Both the position numbers and the translations under genes were made by a program. Shown piece after piece: positions 11,122 to 11,885 of a stretch of DNA of 11,885 nt. The stretch lies in the NCBI GenBank assembly GCA_016200385.1, contig JACQEV010000327.1, positions 1 to 11,885 on the forward strand. Direction: 5' to 3'. The notes under the pieces were generated by a model. It made no database searches. It worked only from the letters and a program-made list of their open reading frames with translations, and was not told where the DNA came from. Source of the DNA: Candidatus Methylomirabilota bacterium (GTDB taxonomy: Bacteria > Methylomirabilota > Methylomirabilia > Methylomirabilales > Methylomirabilaceae). Positions within the stretch are counted from its first letter, which is position 1. Every line of letters starts with the position of its first letter.

Positions 11122-11885
11122 ATGTCTCAGCAGCGCACCGATCTGAGGAATCTGGCAATCATCGCGCATGTGGACCACGGCAAGACCACGCTCGTGGATG
11201 CCATGCTGAAGCAGAGCCATATCTTCAGGGACAATCAGGTCGTGATGGAACGGGTCATGGACTCCAACCCGCTCGAACGGGAGCGTGGCATCACCATCCT
11301 GGCCAAGAACACCGCCGTGACCTACAAAACCGTCAAGATCAATATCGTCGATACGCCGGGGCACGCCGACTTCGGCGGGGAGGTCGAGCGGGTCTTGAAC
11401 ATGGTGGACGGGGTGTTGCTTCTGGTGGACGCGGTGGAAGGGCCGATGCCCCAGACTCGTTTCGTCCTCCGTAAGGCCCTTGAATTGGGGCATAAGGTCG
11501 TTGTAGTCATCAACAAGGTCGACCGCGCCAACGCCAGAGCCGATTACGCCGCCAACGCCACATTCGATCTCTTTATTGACCTTGGCGCAACAGAGGAGCA
11601 GGCCGAATTTGCGATCGTCTATACGGACGCCCGCAGTGGACAGGCCGGCTACACGCCAACGGCGCTTGGGCCCGACCTTCAGCCTCTGTTCGAGACCATC
11701 CTCAGCTCCCTGCCTCCCCCCGAGGTGGAGCCGGATGAGCCGACCCAGATGCTGGTCAATCTTCTGGCGTACGATGATTACAAGGGGCGGATCGCCATCG
11801 GCCGCCTTTGCGCTGGACGGTTGCACCGGGCTCAGGAGGTCGTCCGCATCGCAACGGACGGAACCATCTACCCCGACAAGGTGGC
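11122..11885 (+). CDS. typA: Translational GTPase TypA/BipA (N-terminal part; runs off the right edge)
   Basis: 254 complete codons are visible without a stop. The ATG at 11122 has AGAGGA just upstream. The EF-G-like GTPase domain is complete: P-loop AHVDHGKTT (15-23), [20 protein letters not shown] (46-65) with switch [22 protein letters not shown] (77-92) as switch II, NKVD (131-134) for guanine recognition, and YTDARSG (167-173) as the G5 region. The sequence then enters the beta-barrel domain II ([20 protein letters not shown], 205-224). TypA binds the 70S ribosome and supports 50S assembly and growth under cold and other stress. It is a core chromosomal gene and gives the right-hand border of the accessory block. 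Confidence 0.97.
   Translation, partial: MSQQRTDLRNLAIIAHVDHGKTTLVDAMLKQSHIFRDNQVVMERVMDSNPLERERGITILAKNTAVTYKTVKINIVDTPGHADFGGEVERVLNMVDGVLLLVDAVEGPMPQTRFVLRKALELGHKVVVVINKVDRANARADYAANATFDLFIDLGATEEQAEFAIVYTDARSGQAGYTPTALGPDLQPLFETILSSLPPPEVEPDEPTQMLVNLLAYDDYKGRIAIGRLCAGRLHRAQEVVRIATDGTIYPDKV

Noticed and set aside
10825..11826. 333-residue minus-strand open frame
   Set aside because: It is antisense to typA, whose GTPase motifs are complete; no ribosome site or domain was seen.
1..11885. CRISPR array, rRNA or tRNA genes
   Set aside because: No regularly spaced identical repeats and no tRNA or rRNA signature were seen on either strand by eye.

Overview
The window reads as a chromosomal segment from a GC-rich bacterium with a Gram-negative type of envelope: there are an exported DUF3568-type putative lipoprotein, a signal-peptide FKBP isomerase and YggT. 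Ordinary housekeeping genes (proC, yggT, DUF167/yggU, thrB, typA/bipA) flank an accessory block. The style recalls deep-branching environmental bacteria such as NC10/Methylomirabilis, but that is only an impression; no rRNA or other marker fixes the taxon.

Layout. 1-1383 (minus strand): three co-directional genes for small exported or membrane proteins of unknown function. 1384-1922: no gene seen. 1923-3523 (minus): proC, then yggT and a DUF167 gene, the last two overlapping by one base; a nested inverted repeat lies in the proC-yggT gap. 3690-4598 (plus): thrB, divergent from proC. 4626-5192 (minus): exported SlyD/FKBP-type isomerase, convergent with thrB. 11122 to the end (plus): the start of typA/bipA.

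The accessory block, about 5360-10900, is best explained as a relic integron with a short gene-cassette array. Evidence: (i) the C-terminal end of an IntI-like tyrosine recombinase, broken by a one-base frameshift, at 6479-6621; (ii) a GTTAGCC core site at 6762; (iii) attC-like sites (an AAC-ended box, a hairpin that often has one unpaired base, then a GTTRRRY-like box) at 7783-7840, 8295-8368, 9418-9505, 10125-10192 and 10772-10823, with another candidate at 6092-6141; (iv) one gene or gene pair per interval. The cassettes hold: (1) a degenerate dCTP-deaminase/dUTPase-fold domain joined to a coiled coil and two C-terminal membrane helices; (2) a 77-residue two-helix membrane protein; (3) a PIN-domain (DUF4935-like) putative ribonuclease; (4) a HigBA-type toxin-antitoxin pair in reverse orientation with its own promoter and operator; (5) a BrnT/BrnA-type toxin-antitoxin pair whose antitoxin ends inside its attC. 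A Cys/His-rich zinc-binding protein upstream of the integrase remnant may be a further cassette. The content is typical of sedentary integrons: toxin-antitoxin stabilisers plus possible defence or stress genes.

Most novel points: the cassette-1 protein, which looks like a nucleotide-binding sensor with a lost active site attached to a membrane module; the integrase remnant lying in the same direction as the cassettes; probable leaderless higB with an operator beside its attC; and a diverged 46-base direct repeat bracketing the whole island.
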